Assembly (NCBI GenBank): GCA_963682055.1 | Contig: OY821745.1 | Span: 21,325,342-21,389,341 of the forward strand | Direction: 5' to 3' | Source: Primula veris | Lineage: Eukaryota > Streptophyta > Magnoliopsida > Ericales > Primulaceae | Length of the DNA stretch: 64,000 bases | Part shown: positions 42,343 to 54,270 of the stretch, piece after piece | Numbering within the stretch: position 1 is the stretch's first letter | Layout of the letters: each line of letters opens with the position of its first letter | Translations under genes and position numbers: made by a program | Notes under the pieces: model-generated | The model's input: only the letters and a program-made list of their open reading frames with translations | What the model was told of the DNA's origin: nothing | Databases searched by the model: none

Positions 42343-44223
42343 AGTCTACTTATGGGCTAAGATTTTGTCCTACTCAACTCTTTGACTTGAATAAATTTAT
42401 GCTTATTGCTTGTCCTAATGCATTACATCCTAACGAGTTGGTCTCGGTGTTCTGTTGATGTTTCATGTTGCCGGACTTGAAAACTGTAATTTCTTACATG
42501 TCAACGCCATGAGATCACTACTCAAAGAAAGACACGTTTTCTGAATGTGTTCAAATTTATTTTATTAGCAATGATTGTATTTTATGCTTTGAATTCCGAA
42601 ATCAATGACTAATGTATGACATAAACAACAAACGTAACAATCGGGCAGATCGATCCCGTACATCGTACGGGGCCTCCTTGCTAGTAATTAGTGTAGAAAA
42701 ACCTATATAAAATATACTTGGTGGACCACTTAAGGAAAAGAAAATTAAAACTCATGTATACAAAGTCATTGTGCTCCTGGTGTTTTCTCCAAAGAGAACC
42801 AGCACTAGTGCACTAAACTTCACATTTTGTACAAGCACTATGTAGATCCGCCCATGTTCGCAGGCAGTGAGATATAAATATAGAGAGAGCGAAAGAGTTA
42901 CGGAAGACCGCGATAATGGATGTTAACAAGCTGGCATATTGCTGTTTTATTAGGGTACGAATATTTACATACGGGCTGGGCCTGTTCGAATTGGATAATT
43001 GTCGGGAGATATGATATGTAACTTGTCATACCGTGTGTATGTATAGATGGGTGTACCACATGTTGGGAATTTTAGTGAAACGGAAGGAAAACAATAAAAT
43101 AATTTTGGATTAGAGTCACGGATATCGTTTTTTTCTTAAAACAGTAGTTATCCCCACTCCTCAGAGTATGCTAACGGGTTACTAGTAAAACGTTTTCCGT
43201 ATACAACCAAACCTAGTAAATTTGACGGATAGCAATTCTAGATAATTCCAGAATCTCTCTGTGGGTTATATTGATTTTGGGAATAGTAAAAAAGTGTTTA
43301 ATATTTTTCGTGAAACCCTTAATTTATAATAATTAGAGGGGTGCCACTTCAAAAGGTCACAACGGTTTGTTTAAACCAAATAACAGTACAACTATTCAAA
43401 ATAAATAACCGCCGCCACATAGGCTTTTAGTTATTTTACCAACATAAAATATTAATTATATAAATAATTAATCAAATACATATACATATATCCAACCATC
43501 CCCCACTAGATTGTAATAACAATAGTAATTACAAACTAATTATATATATGTATATAACATTCCCTCACTTGTAATACCAACCCAAATCAGTATCGGAACG
43601 AAGTTTCGATATCTCCACCCATAGCAATGTACCTTTAGATTTAAATATTTCCCTTAGTATGTTTACGTCAAAATTTCAGCATATTATGGTAACAAATGGG
43701 GATACATGCAGATCAACATATTGTCTATTGTGGCTATACAACCCACAAATAGACATGCAACAATGACTAGCTATACATGTAACATATCAGACCTAATGAC
43801 TGTCACACAGGCGAATAACACGTGCGGCGACACAAGGCTAATTAAAATAATTATAAAATATACAATAAAAAGATCACTTTCTATTAAAAATCTTACAATA
43901 ATATAAGTTAAAAAATTCAACACTTAAACTTTTTTCTTACGATCTAAATTAATATATCAATGAAGCGGAAAAACTAAATACAAAATTCTATGAGCTATGT
44001 CTAATCCCGACTAACTTGAAGTCAACTCAAAACACCTGAAAACATTTAAAAAGTGAGAGGTAAGGTAATGAATTTAGTAAGTGATTAACCTTTCAATATA
44101 ATATAGGGTCGGAAAAAGATTTTAATCCTTTTATCTTTTCCTTCAAAAACCATAGTTTAACTTTGATAAAAAATTCTCAAAACACGAGTATAAATAAAAT
44201 GCGGAAGCAAATAACAAGTTTTT

Positions 44224-44660
44224 TTTGTGATTAATACGGTAATATAAATGAGAAATTAAGCTTTATTCAACTTTTCAATCTCTTATGTGGGTTCAGACCT
44301 CCTGATTCTCTTTTATTCGTTGGATTCAGACTTCCTGCATCTTTTTTATTCGTTGGATTTATACTTACAGAATCTCTTTTATTCGTTGAATTTGGACTTG
44401 CCAAATCTGTTTTATTCTATAAAATTAATCTCAAATATAAGCCACAGAGATCACCAAAATAAAATAATATTTTCTCAAATAAATCATATACGTTCGTAAA
44501 CGCATATAAACGTTTTACTTTTCTTTACGTTCATCAACGTATACAAATAACTTTACTCTTTTAAAACCTGCGACCTTCAAATCTATATATACATATATAA
44601 TTTTAATACATTTAAAATATATTTGAGCATTCAATCATTTGTTAAAAAATGCAATGTGAT
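44224..44660. repeat. Block B-specific segment with minisatellite-like repeats
   Basis: Absent from block A, which reads AAGTTTTTTATAATAAC at this point. It contains about four imperfect units of about 36 bp based on TTTTATTCGTTGGATT with CAGACTTCCTG (44287-44420), then ACGTTCRTMAACGTATA-like inverted motifs. TGTGATT occurs near both ends. It may be an insertion in B or a deletion in A. Confidence 0.6.
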
Positions 44661-44920
44661 TTTATAATAACAAGTAAGAAAAACCACTCACATTAATTTA
44701 CGGACCCGGAAGGACGACCACATTTTATTACGAGCTACTGTAAACCTTTTATATATCTTACTCATTGATATTTTCTCCTATCCCAAACATATGAACTCGT
44801 GTGTCTCCTTTTTACATATCTTATATAGTAATAATAACATTAAAGTACAGACCAAGCTAGATAAACCGATATAAAAGAAGTCACTATGGTCTCTGTTGCA
44901 TGTATATAAGTATAGGGTAC

Positions 44921-44933
<13 letters not shown>

Positions 44934-44984
<51 letters not shown>
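44934..44984. repeat. (AT)n microsatellite
   Basis: About 25 AT dinucleotides. The block A equivalent (near 14325-14360) is a short mix of TACATACA and TATA. Confidence 0.95.
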
Positions 44985-44987
<3 letters not shown>

Positions 44988-45353
44988 TCTGTTTGTATCT
45001 AAGTATATATGCTGATCAAATCATTCTCCTCTAAGACAAATATTTATAAAGCTAGAGAAAAGAGAGAATACAAATAGGTTACACGGTTACTTTCGATTGT
45101 TTACTTACTTGAAATAATTACACAATACTAAATACATTACTTACATGTTCTTCCTCTTTAATTCTCTAAAAATTTAATTGGTAAATGGTTACTTATTAGT
45201 AATACGTTACAAACTACATAACAATTACAAGAGTAAAATCTTATAACTTTCCCTACATACAGTACTATATATTTTACTTATAAACTTGTGATAAATTCAA
45301 ATTAATAATTATGACCTTACCAAATTTTGAACGTTACTATACTCTCATTACTA

Positions 45354-45523
45354 CTCACTCCGTTCCCATTTAATTGTCCACTACGAAACTACATGCAATT
45401 TTGATTGGGTTATAACTTATATCAAAATTGTCAAAATGAATTTCGACAATTTTGATACAAATTATTGACCGGTTAAAATTGCACGTAGTTTCGTAATGGA
45501 CAATTAAATGGGAACGGAGTAAG
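45354..45523. mobile_element. Stowaway-like MITE (block B copy)
   Basis: 170 bp, with the same termini as 14716-14876 and TA at 45352-45353 and 45524-45525. It has 9 extra bp inside (an AATTGTCAA duplication near 45427). Confidence 0.9.
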
Positions 45524-45877
45524 TAGTATTTATGTGATTAAGACAAACTTTACAACTCGTGAAACCGACCATTAATAACTCCCAACATGTTTATTCAAGA
45601 ATTAAATTACTAAATCATTTAATAAATAAAATAAGAATAGAAATTTAAATACAGGATTTTACAGTACATCCCGCTAAAACATGAGCTTTGTCTTCTATCT
45701 CATTTAACACTTTTAGTGTAATGGTATGAAATATATCATAGGTTGGGATGCTTCCAATTTGTACTTTTTCCATCATATTTTTCCTAATTTATTCATCAAC
45801 CCAGCTATAGCTTGTTTAGATGAGGTGTACAAAAGTAATTAGGTTTTGGTGATCTAATTTTTAAGTTTTGTAAATGG

Positions 45878-46232
45878 TGCACGACAAATAGTGAACTCAA
45901 ACTTATTATTAAAACAAACTCAAGAAAGAACACAAACTCAAAACACTTTTATAATATGTTTCTTCAATTATTCAAGTCAGAGTTTTTCCATACAAAAATG
46001 ACCTATTTATAGGATAGAAATAAATCCTAGAAAGACTCTAGAATTATACACACACTCTTGTAGAAAGGCACTTAGTAACTCAAGAACTCACTAGAACAAT
46101 TAGAAGCCTAGAAAGGCTCTAGAATACTCCAAAAAAAACACTACCAGAAACACTCTCAAATACTCTAGAACATTCTAATACATTAAATCATAAATAAGAT
46201 AAATAGTTTATTTTATAACTTAATCTCCATCA
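45878..46232 (-). repeat. Chromovirus 3' LTR (block B)
   Basis: Counterpart of 15231-15592. It starts on the minus strand as TGATGGAGATTAAG at 46232, next to a purine tract with GGGGAGAA. The left boundary is uncertain. Confidence 0.75.
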
Positions 46233-49151
46233 TTCTCCCCGGCTTTGAAAAACTATACTCCAGAGAGTTAGAAGTCTTCAATGTTATCTCCTTTGTTTTT
46301 CTTCCATTTTTTTCGAACATACACTTTCCATTTGCCATCATTATCTTCTTGGTTAGTAGAATTTTCTTCAATGTGTTGATGCTCGTAATCATGTAAGATT
46401 GAAGGTGCCAGCTGATGCAACTCATCTCCGGTAAGCCAAGAATCTTCGATGTCGGGCAAATTCTTCCATCGAACAAGGTATCTACGAAAACCACCATCTG
46501 TCGAACTCACATCTTGGGTGTCGAGAATGGTATAACCTTGTCTGCCGTGGGTAACTGGGAAGGTCGGCTAGGAACATGGATTGGTGTAGTTGTCGTAGGG
46601 AATGTACGTGCATTGTTAGGATTTGACAAAATAGGAGGCTCTAACGTGCCCCGATAAGGAAACAAATCCTCAACATTGAAAACTGGACTAATAGGCATAT
46701 TTGTAGGTAAATCAAGTAAGCATTAGGTCCGAGTTTCTTTTTTATAAGAAAAGGTACAGAAGCCCGAGCATGTAATGTTTTGAAAGAATTTTTAGGCTAA
46801 AGCTCTGGGCGAATACGGACCATTACAAAATCACCTTCATTAAAATCAATTTTTCTATGACAAACATCAGGAGCAAACTTATAAGATTGATTACTCGTTG
46901 ATATTTTTCTTCTAACTTCGGCATGTAAGTTACGGATATGGGTAGCAAAAGTATCAGCTGATTTTGAAGAGCGCGATGTAATAGGTAATGGAATAAGATC
47001 TATAGGCTGACGAGGGGTATAACCTTTGACAATTTCAAAAGGGCTTTTTCCAGTGGATCGGTTAACAGAACTGTTATATGCAAATTCAGCAGTTGGTAAT
47101 ACCAAGTCCCAAGTTTTAGGCTTATCTTCAACGATGCAATGAAGCAAATCACCTAAACTGCGATTGACGACCTCTGTCTGACCATCTTTTTGAGGATGAA
47201 AGGCTGACGAGAACTTTAACTGTGTGCCAAACAACTTCCAAAGAGTTTTCCAGAAATAACTTACAAACTTAACATCACGATCAGAAACGATAGAGGTAGG
47301 TAACCCATGTAACTTAACAACTTCTCGAAAGAACAATTTAGCAACCTGAGATGCATCACTAGTCTTACTACATGGAATAAAATTGGCCATTTTCAAAAAC
47401 ATATCGACAACTACAAAAATTAAGTCATGTCCACGACCGGTCTTAGGAAGTCCAAGAACAAAGTCCATACTAAGATCTTTCCACGGTGAGTGGGAAACAG
47501 GTAAGGGTGTATACAATCCAGTGTTCTTTTTCTTAGCCTTGGCGACCTGACAAGTACGACACTAAGAAACAATTCTAGCTACGTCTTTCTTTAAGGAAGG
47601 CCAATAGAAACGATCTTCAACTAGGGCAATAGTCTTATCTCGACCAAAATGTCCTGCTAATCCTCCGCCATGGAGTTCCCAAACTAAAAAAATCTCTAAG
47701 AGATGTATGAGGAATACACAATTTAGACCCTCTAAATAAGTAACCATCATGTACTACAAAATCCACATAATTTTGTCGTTGGTCATTTTTCACTTCGTCA
47801 AAAATGATACCAAAATCAGGACACGAAGGATACTCATCTCTCAAGCGCTCAAAACCCATCACGTGAACATCCAAAGATTGTAAAACTATAACGACTCTAC
47901 TTAGTGCATCTGTAGCCTTATTATCTACCCCATCTCTATGTTTAAGGACAAATGTATACTCCTGTAAAAACTCTACCCATCTAGCATGTCTAGGGTTAAA
48001 CTTTTTCTGAGAATAGAGGTATCTTAAGGCTTCATGATCAGAAAATAAAATGAACTCCTGAGATAAAAGATAATACCGCCAATAATGTAAGGCTCGCACG
48101 ATAGCGTAGAATTGCTTATCATATGTTGATACCTCTATTTAACATCCTTAAGTTTTTCACTAAAAAATGCGATGGGGTGACCTTCCTGACTTAGCACACC
48201 TCCTATACCAATGCCTGAAGCATCACAAGCTACCTCAAATACTTCAGAAAAATTAGGGTGTCGTAAAACAAGGGATTGAGTTAGTTTATCCTTAATTTAT
48301 TCGAAGGCCCTAGCTGCTGAGTTAGTCCATTTAAACTCATCTTTCTTAAGACACTCGATTATAGGGGCCATAATAGAGCTGAAATTCTTAACAAGCCTCT
48401 TATAGAACGTGGCTAGTCCATGAAAACTATGAAATTCCGTTATCGTCCTAGGTCCAGGCCAATCTCTAATAGACTTGACCTTATTAGGGTCAGCGGAAAT
48501 GCCTAAAGCTGAAATGATAAATCCGAGAAATAACACTTGTGGTTGTAGAAAGGAACACTTCTTAAGGTTTAGAACTACGCGCAAATGATTGAGGTAATCT
48601 TCCTTAGACTGACTATAGCCAAAATATCGTCAAAGTAGACAACCAAAAATTTACCAATAAATAGACGAAGAACTTGGTTCATTACTCTCATAAAAGTGCC
48701 AGGAGCATTTGATAACCCGAAGGGCATGACTAGCCATTCCTACAAACCATCTTAAGTTTTAAATGCAGTCTTACACTCATCACCTGGCCTTATACGAATT
48801 TGATGGTATCCACTACGTAAATCTAATTTAGAGAACCATTTTGAACCGGCCATTTGGTCTAACAAGTCATCGAGCCTAGGTATGGGAAACCTATACTTAA
48901 CAGTAATCTTATTAATTGCTCTACTATCAATGCACATTCTCCAAGAGCCATCTTTTGTTGGGGTTAATAAAGCAGGAACAGCACAAGCACTTCGACTATC
49001 TCTAATGAATCCTTTTCTAAAAAGTTCCTCTATCTGTCTATTTAACTCGACGCGCTCCTTAAGGTTCATCCTATAGTGAGGAAGGTTGGGTAACTGGGAA
49101 CCTGGAACAAAGTCAATGGCATGTTGTATATCCCTCATGGGTGGTAACTTA
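46233..49151 (-). pseudogene. Chromovirus pol in block B: RT to chromodomain (decayed)
   Basis: Minus strand, better preserved than in block A. RT is open at 49151-48752 ([54 protein letters not shown]), with YFDD near 48625-48640. RT-connection and RNase H follow at 48584-48297 and 48099-47635 (FSDHEALRYLYSQKK, DNKATDALSR). The integrase zinc region is near 47540-47750 with the same TAG before CRTCQ as block A. The integrase core is at 47516-46797 (MDFVLGLPKT, SDRDVKF, GQTEVVNR) and the chromodomain at 46510-46268 (YLVRWKNLPDIEDSW). The upstream part of pol is cut at the duplication breakpoint near 49151. Confidence 0.88.
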
Positions 49152-49695
49152 GCTGTACAAGCACCCTCCCTGTACAAGGTTGACGTTTTCAATAAAATAC
49201 CGTAAAAGATCAAACATGAAATCATTTGGTGTTATTAGCTGTTGTTTTTTTAAAGTTACTTATAGTATATAACAAACATGAAATCATTCCTAGTAACTTG
49301 CTTTTTCATTTCTGTAATTTCTACTACTGCTACTTACATTTGTTGGAAATTTTTAGTGGGGTATTTTATTTTCATTTTATTATTGCTAATTAATAAAATT
49401 AAGGCTTTTCCCACCAAACTATATTAAAAGTTCATGAACACTTCTCTTCATTTAAAACATTCAATTTTTATATTAAAAAAAGTATATTTTTCTTTCTTAT
49501 TAGCAGATTTTATAATTTACTCCTTCGTCCCAAAATAATTCATCACTATAAAAATAGTTTACCATTGGGCATCCCAAGAAACGAAAACGAAATAATGAAA
49601 TGAGAAAATGAATATTTACGAAATACATTGGAATAGAACCATGTGATAGTTATTATTAAGCAAATGCTGTTTTATGTGCTGGTTGAAAAGTTAAA
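49152..49695. other. PR-1-upstream-like DNA after block B
   Basis: 49160-49377 matches 30505-30715 (CCCTCCCTRTACAAG, TTTTCAATAAAATACCGTAAAA). 49575-49695 matches 33530-33640 upstream of the intact PR-1 gene (AAATAATGAAATGAGAAAATG, GGTTGAAAAGTT). No coding sequence is seen. This is a broken further copy of the PR-1 upstream region. Confidence 0.7.
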
Positions 49696-50545
49696 ATATA
49701 GGATATGTACGTCTATTAAGCGTAATAAATAGTGAAAACCCTAATATTTAACCAAGTAATTAATGAGCAATTTATGGCCATTGCGAGCAGAACAGTTAGG
49801 GTTTTCAATCGTCCCTCCGATGAGCTGACGTGCGAGATAAGCACGAAAATATACTGATAAGGCACTGTCAAGATGTAAATATCCTTATAAGGAAAGATAA
49901 CATCAAGTTTATACGGGAGACGTCCCATAAAAATATTGTCTAATCTACAATGAAGTATTTCTTATCACACAAGTAAACAGAATCTCCTACGAGTAGTATA
50001 ATTCTAGCTCCTCGAACCAGTATATTCTTAGATCCGAGAGGGAGGTAATGCCAAGTAAAAAAGGGGTCTTCACCGTAGTTCATATATAGCGAGGGTCGTA
50101 GCCCTCGGGGAAGCCCCTCCTTGAGAAGACCGGCAGCAACACTCTTCCCCAAGAGCAAGTCAAAGTCGGCGGATACACATGAAAATATACAAAGGAGATC
50201 ATTATATTATACACTTGATAAGGCAAGAGATATATTATGACATGATCAGATATGATTGCAAACATTATGCTAATCAAGGAGATCTACCCTAGATGTTCAT
50301 CCGTCTATATAAGAAGCTCATTAACCACGAATAAAGGGATCCACAAACCACATCTCTCTACAAATATACACTAAATATGGGTATCTCTCACTACTCATAT
50401 TCAATACACATTAATATATTATATAAACCATAAAAGGTTCTCACCTCCTTACAACTCCACAAGGCGAAGGAGGGTGAACGTTGGTAAAACCACCAAGTTC
50501 CCCTTGATGTTAGATTAAGTGTGTAAATATTACGTAGGTACAAGC
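49696..50545 (+). mobile_element. Candidate solo LTR of an unassigned LTR retrotransposon
   Basis: Single-copy in the window and lacking genes, but with LTR-like layout: a long leader, then GTCTATATAAGAAGCTC (TATA-like, about 50302-50318), a polyadenylation-like AATAAA nearby, and it interrupts PR-1-like sequence. TG/CA ends and a target duplication could not be fixed. Confidence 0.35.
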
Positions 50546-51088
50546 GAGCAAGGCAGACAAGCCCTACAACGGAATTTTTCTATTGACTCCAAGGACCGGA
50601 AAGTCTGCAAGCCCTACAACAGCGAAGTTAGCGGACAAAGCCCTACAACGGAATTTTCCTATTGGTTCCAAGATTGGGATCTGAGACTCACACACTAGTC
50701 CTAATTTTTAAGGTCCATCAAGTATCACTGTCTCTGAAAAGAATTGAACTTAAATGGTTCAACTTTACCCCGAGTAAAAAAATCGGCAAATCACACAGTG
50801 ACTTTAAAGAACACGATAAAAGTCTATAGGTTTGTAAGATGTTCTCGTTCCCTAAAAATATATATTATGAAATTGAACAGGTACCATTATATTCATATTA
50901 CAGTTAATAACATGTTCCATTAAAGGCATACATCACCATATATATTAAATGTTTCGTAATTAGTTACCAATGTTACAGTGATTTCCTTGGTTAAAACTCA
51001 GCCCATGCTATTGATTTAATTAGGATCATGTGAACATCAGTAAGTAATTCCATATGTAACGTGTATTTGTGTATAATTAGGCCACAAA
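50546..51088. other. Mosaic repeat DNA
   Basis: 50560-50727 has two imperfect repeats of AAGCCCTACAACGGAATTTT and is related to 31735-31873. The rest to 51088 is unassigned AT-rich DNA. No gene. Confidence 0.5.
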
Positions 51089-51663
51089 ATGCTAATTTTT
51101 AATGGTTAAAACAATATTAATTAGCGTTGTTTCATTACTATTTCAGCCTATTTAGGGAATATTTAATGTTTTCCCGGTTTATTTGCACATTTCTATATTT
51201 TGGTAGAAAAATACATGAAATTAGCACAAAAATGAGACAAGTACGCAAGAAAAAACCAATTGAATGATCAAAAGTAAAGAAATCAGAAGTCAAAGGACCC
51301 CCAAGACAAGTCTAGAGTTGATCAAAACAGAGAACAAAATGAGATAAATATCAGGAACATTCTGAAAGCAGACCTGACCAGTCACAATTACCGGTCAGGT
51401 CTGACCGGTTAGGTTACGGCAGATTAATTAAAATTATGTTAAATATGTAGGATCTATAAATACCAAAGTTCTATTATTTGTAAATAACGTTTTACAGTAT
51501 ATTTCAACAGATTTTCCAGTATTATCAACTTAGATAAAGAGAGGAGAGAAAAAAAATAGAGAGTTTGGGTACGGATTCTCCGTTTTATCGACTTCGTTTT
51601 GTAAGATCTTTCAATGCAAGTCTTTGTTTTTACTTTCTTTACTGTTTTTATTCATGTTTTTAC
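51089..51663 (+). repeat. LTR-like segment related to 31246-31710
   Basis: Shares TGCTAATTTTTAATGG, ATTAGCGTTGTT, AGCACAAAAATGAGACAAG, ACCGGTCAGG words and a TATAAATACCAAAG motif with the segment at 31246. It extends into CGACTTCGTTTTGTAAGATC and breaks at 51663 against the truncated E2 LTR. Confidence 0.55.
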
Positions 51664-52198
51664 GGAGTCAATCCACGCTGAAGAATCACGTAATGTTTGG
51701 AAAGATTGAAGCCAATCAATAAAGTCAAAAGCAATCACAAAAGACATTGAACATAGAAGATTGTTTTTACTTGCATATATAGTTGATAACTTAGCTTGTA
51801 AAAAGTGTGTGTTCTAAATTATAAAAAACCCATTCTTGAGAGAATACACAGTGAGCTTTAAAAAGAAAAACAATGGTGGGATGCCATTGATTTATAAGTG
51901 ATAGTTATAGAGTAGGAGCAATATAGAGATAGACAGAAAAACCTAGAGGAAATCTAAGAGTTTTTCATTAAGACTTGAATCCTATATTGTAAACTTTTTA
52001 TAATATCATAATCTGGGTAAGTGCCCCGGAGACGTAGCCTAGTTGGGTGAACTCCGTTGTTAAATGTACGTGTGATTTACTTCAAGTACATTTAAAGAAA
52101 CTGTTCTGTCCATTAACACACTTGGTTCCAACTGTGGTTGCAACATCACTTGGAACCCAACTGCAAAACTGCAACTAGAGCAGCGGATATGAATTTCA
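51664..52198 (+). repeat. E2 5' LTR, truncated
   Basis: Corresponds to 20673-21208 of E1. It begins abruptly at GGAGTCAATCCACGC and ends GAATTTCA. It shares GTGATTTA and AATGGTGGG with the E1 5' LTR, where both 3' LTRs have GTGCTTTA and AATGTTGAG. Confidence 0.9.
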
Positions 52199-52200
52199 AT

Positions 52201-52212
52201 TGGTATCAGAGC
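52201..52212 (+). promoter_or_regulatory. E2 primer-binding site (initiator Met tRNA)
   Basis: TGGTATCAGAGC two bases after the LTR end. Confidence 0.92.
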
Positions 52213-52257
52213 TTCACACTAGACCTTACTTAGTGTGGATCATGTGTTCTAGTAAAG

Positions 52258-54096
52258 ATGGACTTAATGAGGGAAGGAAACGCGTTCAACAAACCACCAT
52301 TGCTTGAAGGAGGAGTTAACTATGGAATGTGGAAAATAAGGATGAGATCTTTCATCAAACAACAAAATGAACAAGCATGGAAAACAGTGTTGTATGGTTG
52401 GGAGCTTCCAACTGCCATTGATGGTGAAGGTGAACTGGTTTATGTACCTGAAGACAGGTGGTCTGCTGATGAGGACAGAAAATCAAGTGCAAACTCCACA
52501 GCAATAAACTTGATCTTTGCTGGTGTAACTCTTAGTGTGTTCAGGTATATCTCTCATTGTGAAACTGTCAAAGAGGCATGGGACATTTTACAAGTTACCT
52601 TTGAAGTAACTGTTAAAGTAAAAGCTTTTAAACTCCAACAGTTAATCACTCAATTTGAAAACTTAAGAATGGAGGAAGATGAAACTATTGAACAGTTCAA
52701 TGGCAGAATTTGTCATATAGCTCATCAAGCTAGAACCTTAGGTGAAAAATACAGTGATGCAAAACTTGTTAAGAAAACTCTAAGGTTTCTTCCAGAAAGG
52801 TTTGAGATTAAGGTTACTGCTATTGAAGAATCAACAGACTTAGATAATCTTAAACTTGAAGAACTTATAGGAAATCTGAGTACTCATGAACTTAAATTCT
52901 TCAAACAGAAAAGACCAGAAAAAGTAATAGCCTTTCAAGCTAAAAAATCTGAATCTAAGGTTTGTGAGAAAGTGAGTGATGAAGAACAGCTAGCCTTCTT
53001 TGCTAAAAAGGTCTACAAAAAGTTTTATAAGAAAAAACATGATGATACTGGAACATCAAAAAACTTTCAGAAAAGGGATAATCAATTTAAGTCAGAATCT
53101 AGGTTTAACAATAATTCTACAGGGAAGTGGAATCCTAAAGAGAAGGATAACAAAGATTACAAGCCTAGAGAAATTCAATGCAGAGAATGTAGAGGTTTTG
53201 GTCACATTCAGTCTGAGTGTGAATATACTTTAAAAAGGAACAAAAGTGTTTATATAACCACTCACAGTGATAGTGATTCTGAGAGCAACAGTGATGAAGA
53301 GGATGATTCTAATTTTGTTAATTTTATGGGAATAATCACTGAAAAAGAACCTACTTATGAAAGTGACTGTGAGTCTGATTCAACCATAGGTACAACTGCT
53401 CTTAAAACCTATAGTAGTGATGAGGAAGAACCTTCTGATGAAAACATTACTCAACAATATCTTGTTCTTTATGAAAAGTATCAATTCCTAAGTAAGCAAT
53501 CCTTGATCTTGAACAAACTTAATGTTAATCTAAAGGATGAAGTTAAAAGTCTCACTGAGCAACTTAACAAACAGCTAGTTGAACTTACTGAAACTAAAAA
53601 GAAAATAAAACTGCTGAATGTTTCTGCTTCAGAAAAATTAGATAACATGATGTCCTATTCTAGAGCCTCTAAAGATAACAGTGGCTTAGGTTATTATGGC
53701 TATGAAAACACTGGAAAAACCACCTTTGTTAAAGCTCTTGTTAAAGCTGAAACTCATGTTATTAACAATAAGGTTGGAAGTACTGTTGCAACCAGAGATG
53801 TTAGAAGTACAGGTGCAACCAGAGATGCAACCACAGTTGCAACCAAGAAAAAACTGAATAGCTTTGAGGTTAAATCTACTTTTAGAACTAAACTGTGTAA
53901 CTTCTGTAAAAGATCTGATCATTTAGAAATCCAGTGTTATTTAAAGAGGAACAGAAAGTATATTTCTCAGAAAAATTGGTTGGTTTCTGTCAATAAAAAA
54001 TTGAACTGGGTCTGGAAAGTTAAGGAAAAATCTACCTTAATTACCAATAACAAAGCGGTTATTACTTCTTTAAATGCTGTTACTTCTAATGATTGA
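52258..54096 (+). CDS. E2 Gag, intact open frame with two zinc knuckles
   Basis: 612 codons. N-terminal Gag domain (MDLMREGNAFNKPPLLEGGV, NYGMWKIRMRSFIKQ) and UBN2-like region (ETIEQFNGRI, LRFLPERFEIK). First knuckle CRECRGFGHIQSEC near residue 310, then acidic Ser/Asp-rich and coiled-coil-like segments (LNKLNVNLKDEVKSLTEQLN). A VAT/ATR repeat follows near 500-525, then a second knuckle CNFCKRSDHLEIQC near 555. The frame ends at TGA directly before the protease motif. In related elements Gag-Pol is continuous here. The start ATG is 45 bp after the primer site. Confidence 0.87.
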   Translation: MDLMREGNAFNKPPLLEGGVNYGMWKIRMRSFIKQQNEQAWKTVLYGWELPTAIDGEGELVYVPEDRWSADEDRKSSANSTAINLIFAGVTLSVFRYISHCETVKEAWDILQVTFEVTVKVKAFKLQQLITQFENLRMEEDETIEQFNGRICHIAHQARTLGEKYSDAKLVKKTLRFLPERFEIKVTAIEESTDLDNLKLEELIGNLSTHELKFFKQKRPEKVIAFQAKKSESKVCEKVSDEEQLAFFAKKVYKKFYKKKHDDTGTSKNFQKRDNQFKSESRFNNNSTGKWNPKEKDNKDYKPREIQCRECRGFGHIQSECEYTLKRNKSVYITTHSDSDSESNSDEEDDSNFVNFMGIITEKEPTYESDCESDSTIGTTALKTYSSDEEEPSDENITQQYLVLYEKYQFLSKQSLILNKLNVNLKDEVKSLTEQLNKQLVELTETKKKIKLLNVSASEKLDNMMSYSRASKDNSGLGYYGYENTGKTTFVKALVKAETHVINNKVGSTVATRDVRSTGATRDATTVATKKKLNSFEVKSTFRTKLCNFCKRSDHLEIQCYLKRNRKYISQKNWLVSVNKKLNWVWKVKEKSTLITNNKAVITSLNAVTSND

Positions 54097-54270
54097 TATT
54101 TTGACAGTGGTTGTTCTAAGAACATGATAGGTACTGCAAGTTTCCTAAAAATGTCATTAGTCTTACAGGAAACAATGTTGTGTTTGGAGGTGGAGATACA
54201 GGTAAAATTGTTGGTAAAGGTACCTTAAACAAACCTGAAATGCCTGATATTGATGATGTTTTTTCTTGTA
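54097..54270 (+). pseudogene. E2 protease region (frameshifted)
   Basis: After the TGA, YFDSGCSKNM contains the DSG active site; E1 has SKHM at the last positions. A frameshift near 54140-54150 is shared with E1. A further extra T near 54260 (run of six Ts, five in E1) is private to E2. Confidence 0.75.

Larger units (their letters stand above)
42352..49151. repeat. Segmental duplication block B (partner 5841-18535)
   Basis: Collinear with block A from ATGGGCTAAG to CATGGGTGGTAACTTA. It lacks the Cassandra and LINE insertions (uninterrupted sites at 42840-42844 and 43557-43580). It contains about 440 bp at 44224-44660 not in block A and a longer (AT)n run at 44934-44984. Confidence 0.9.
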
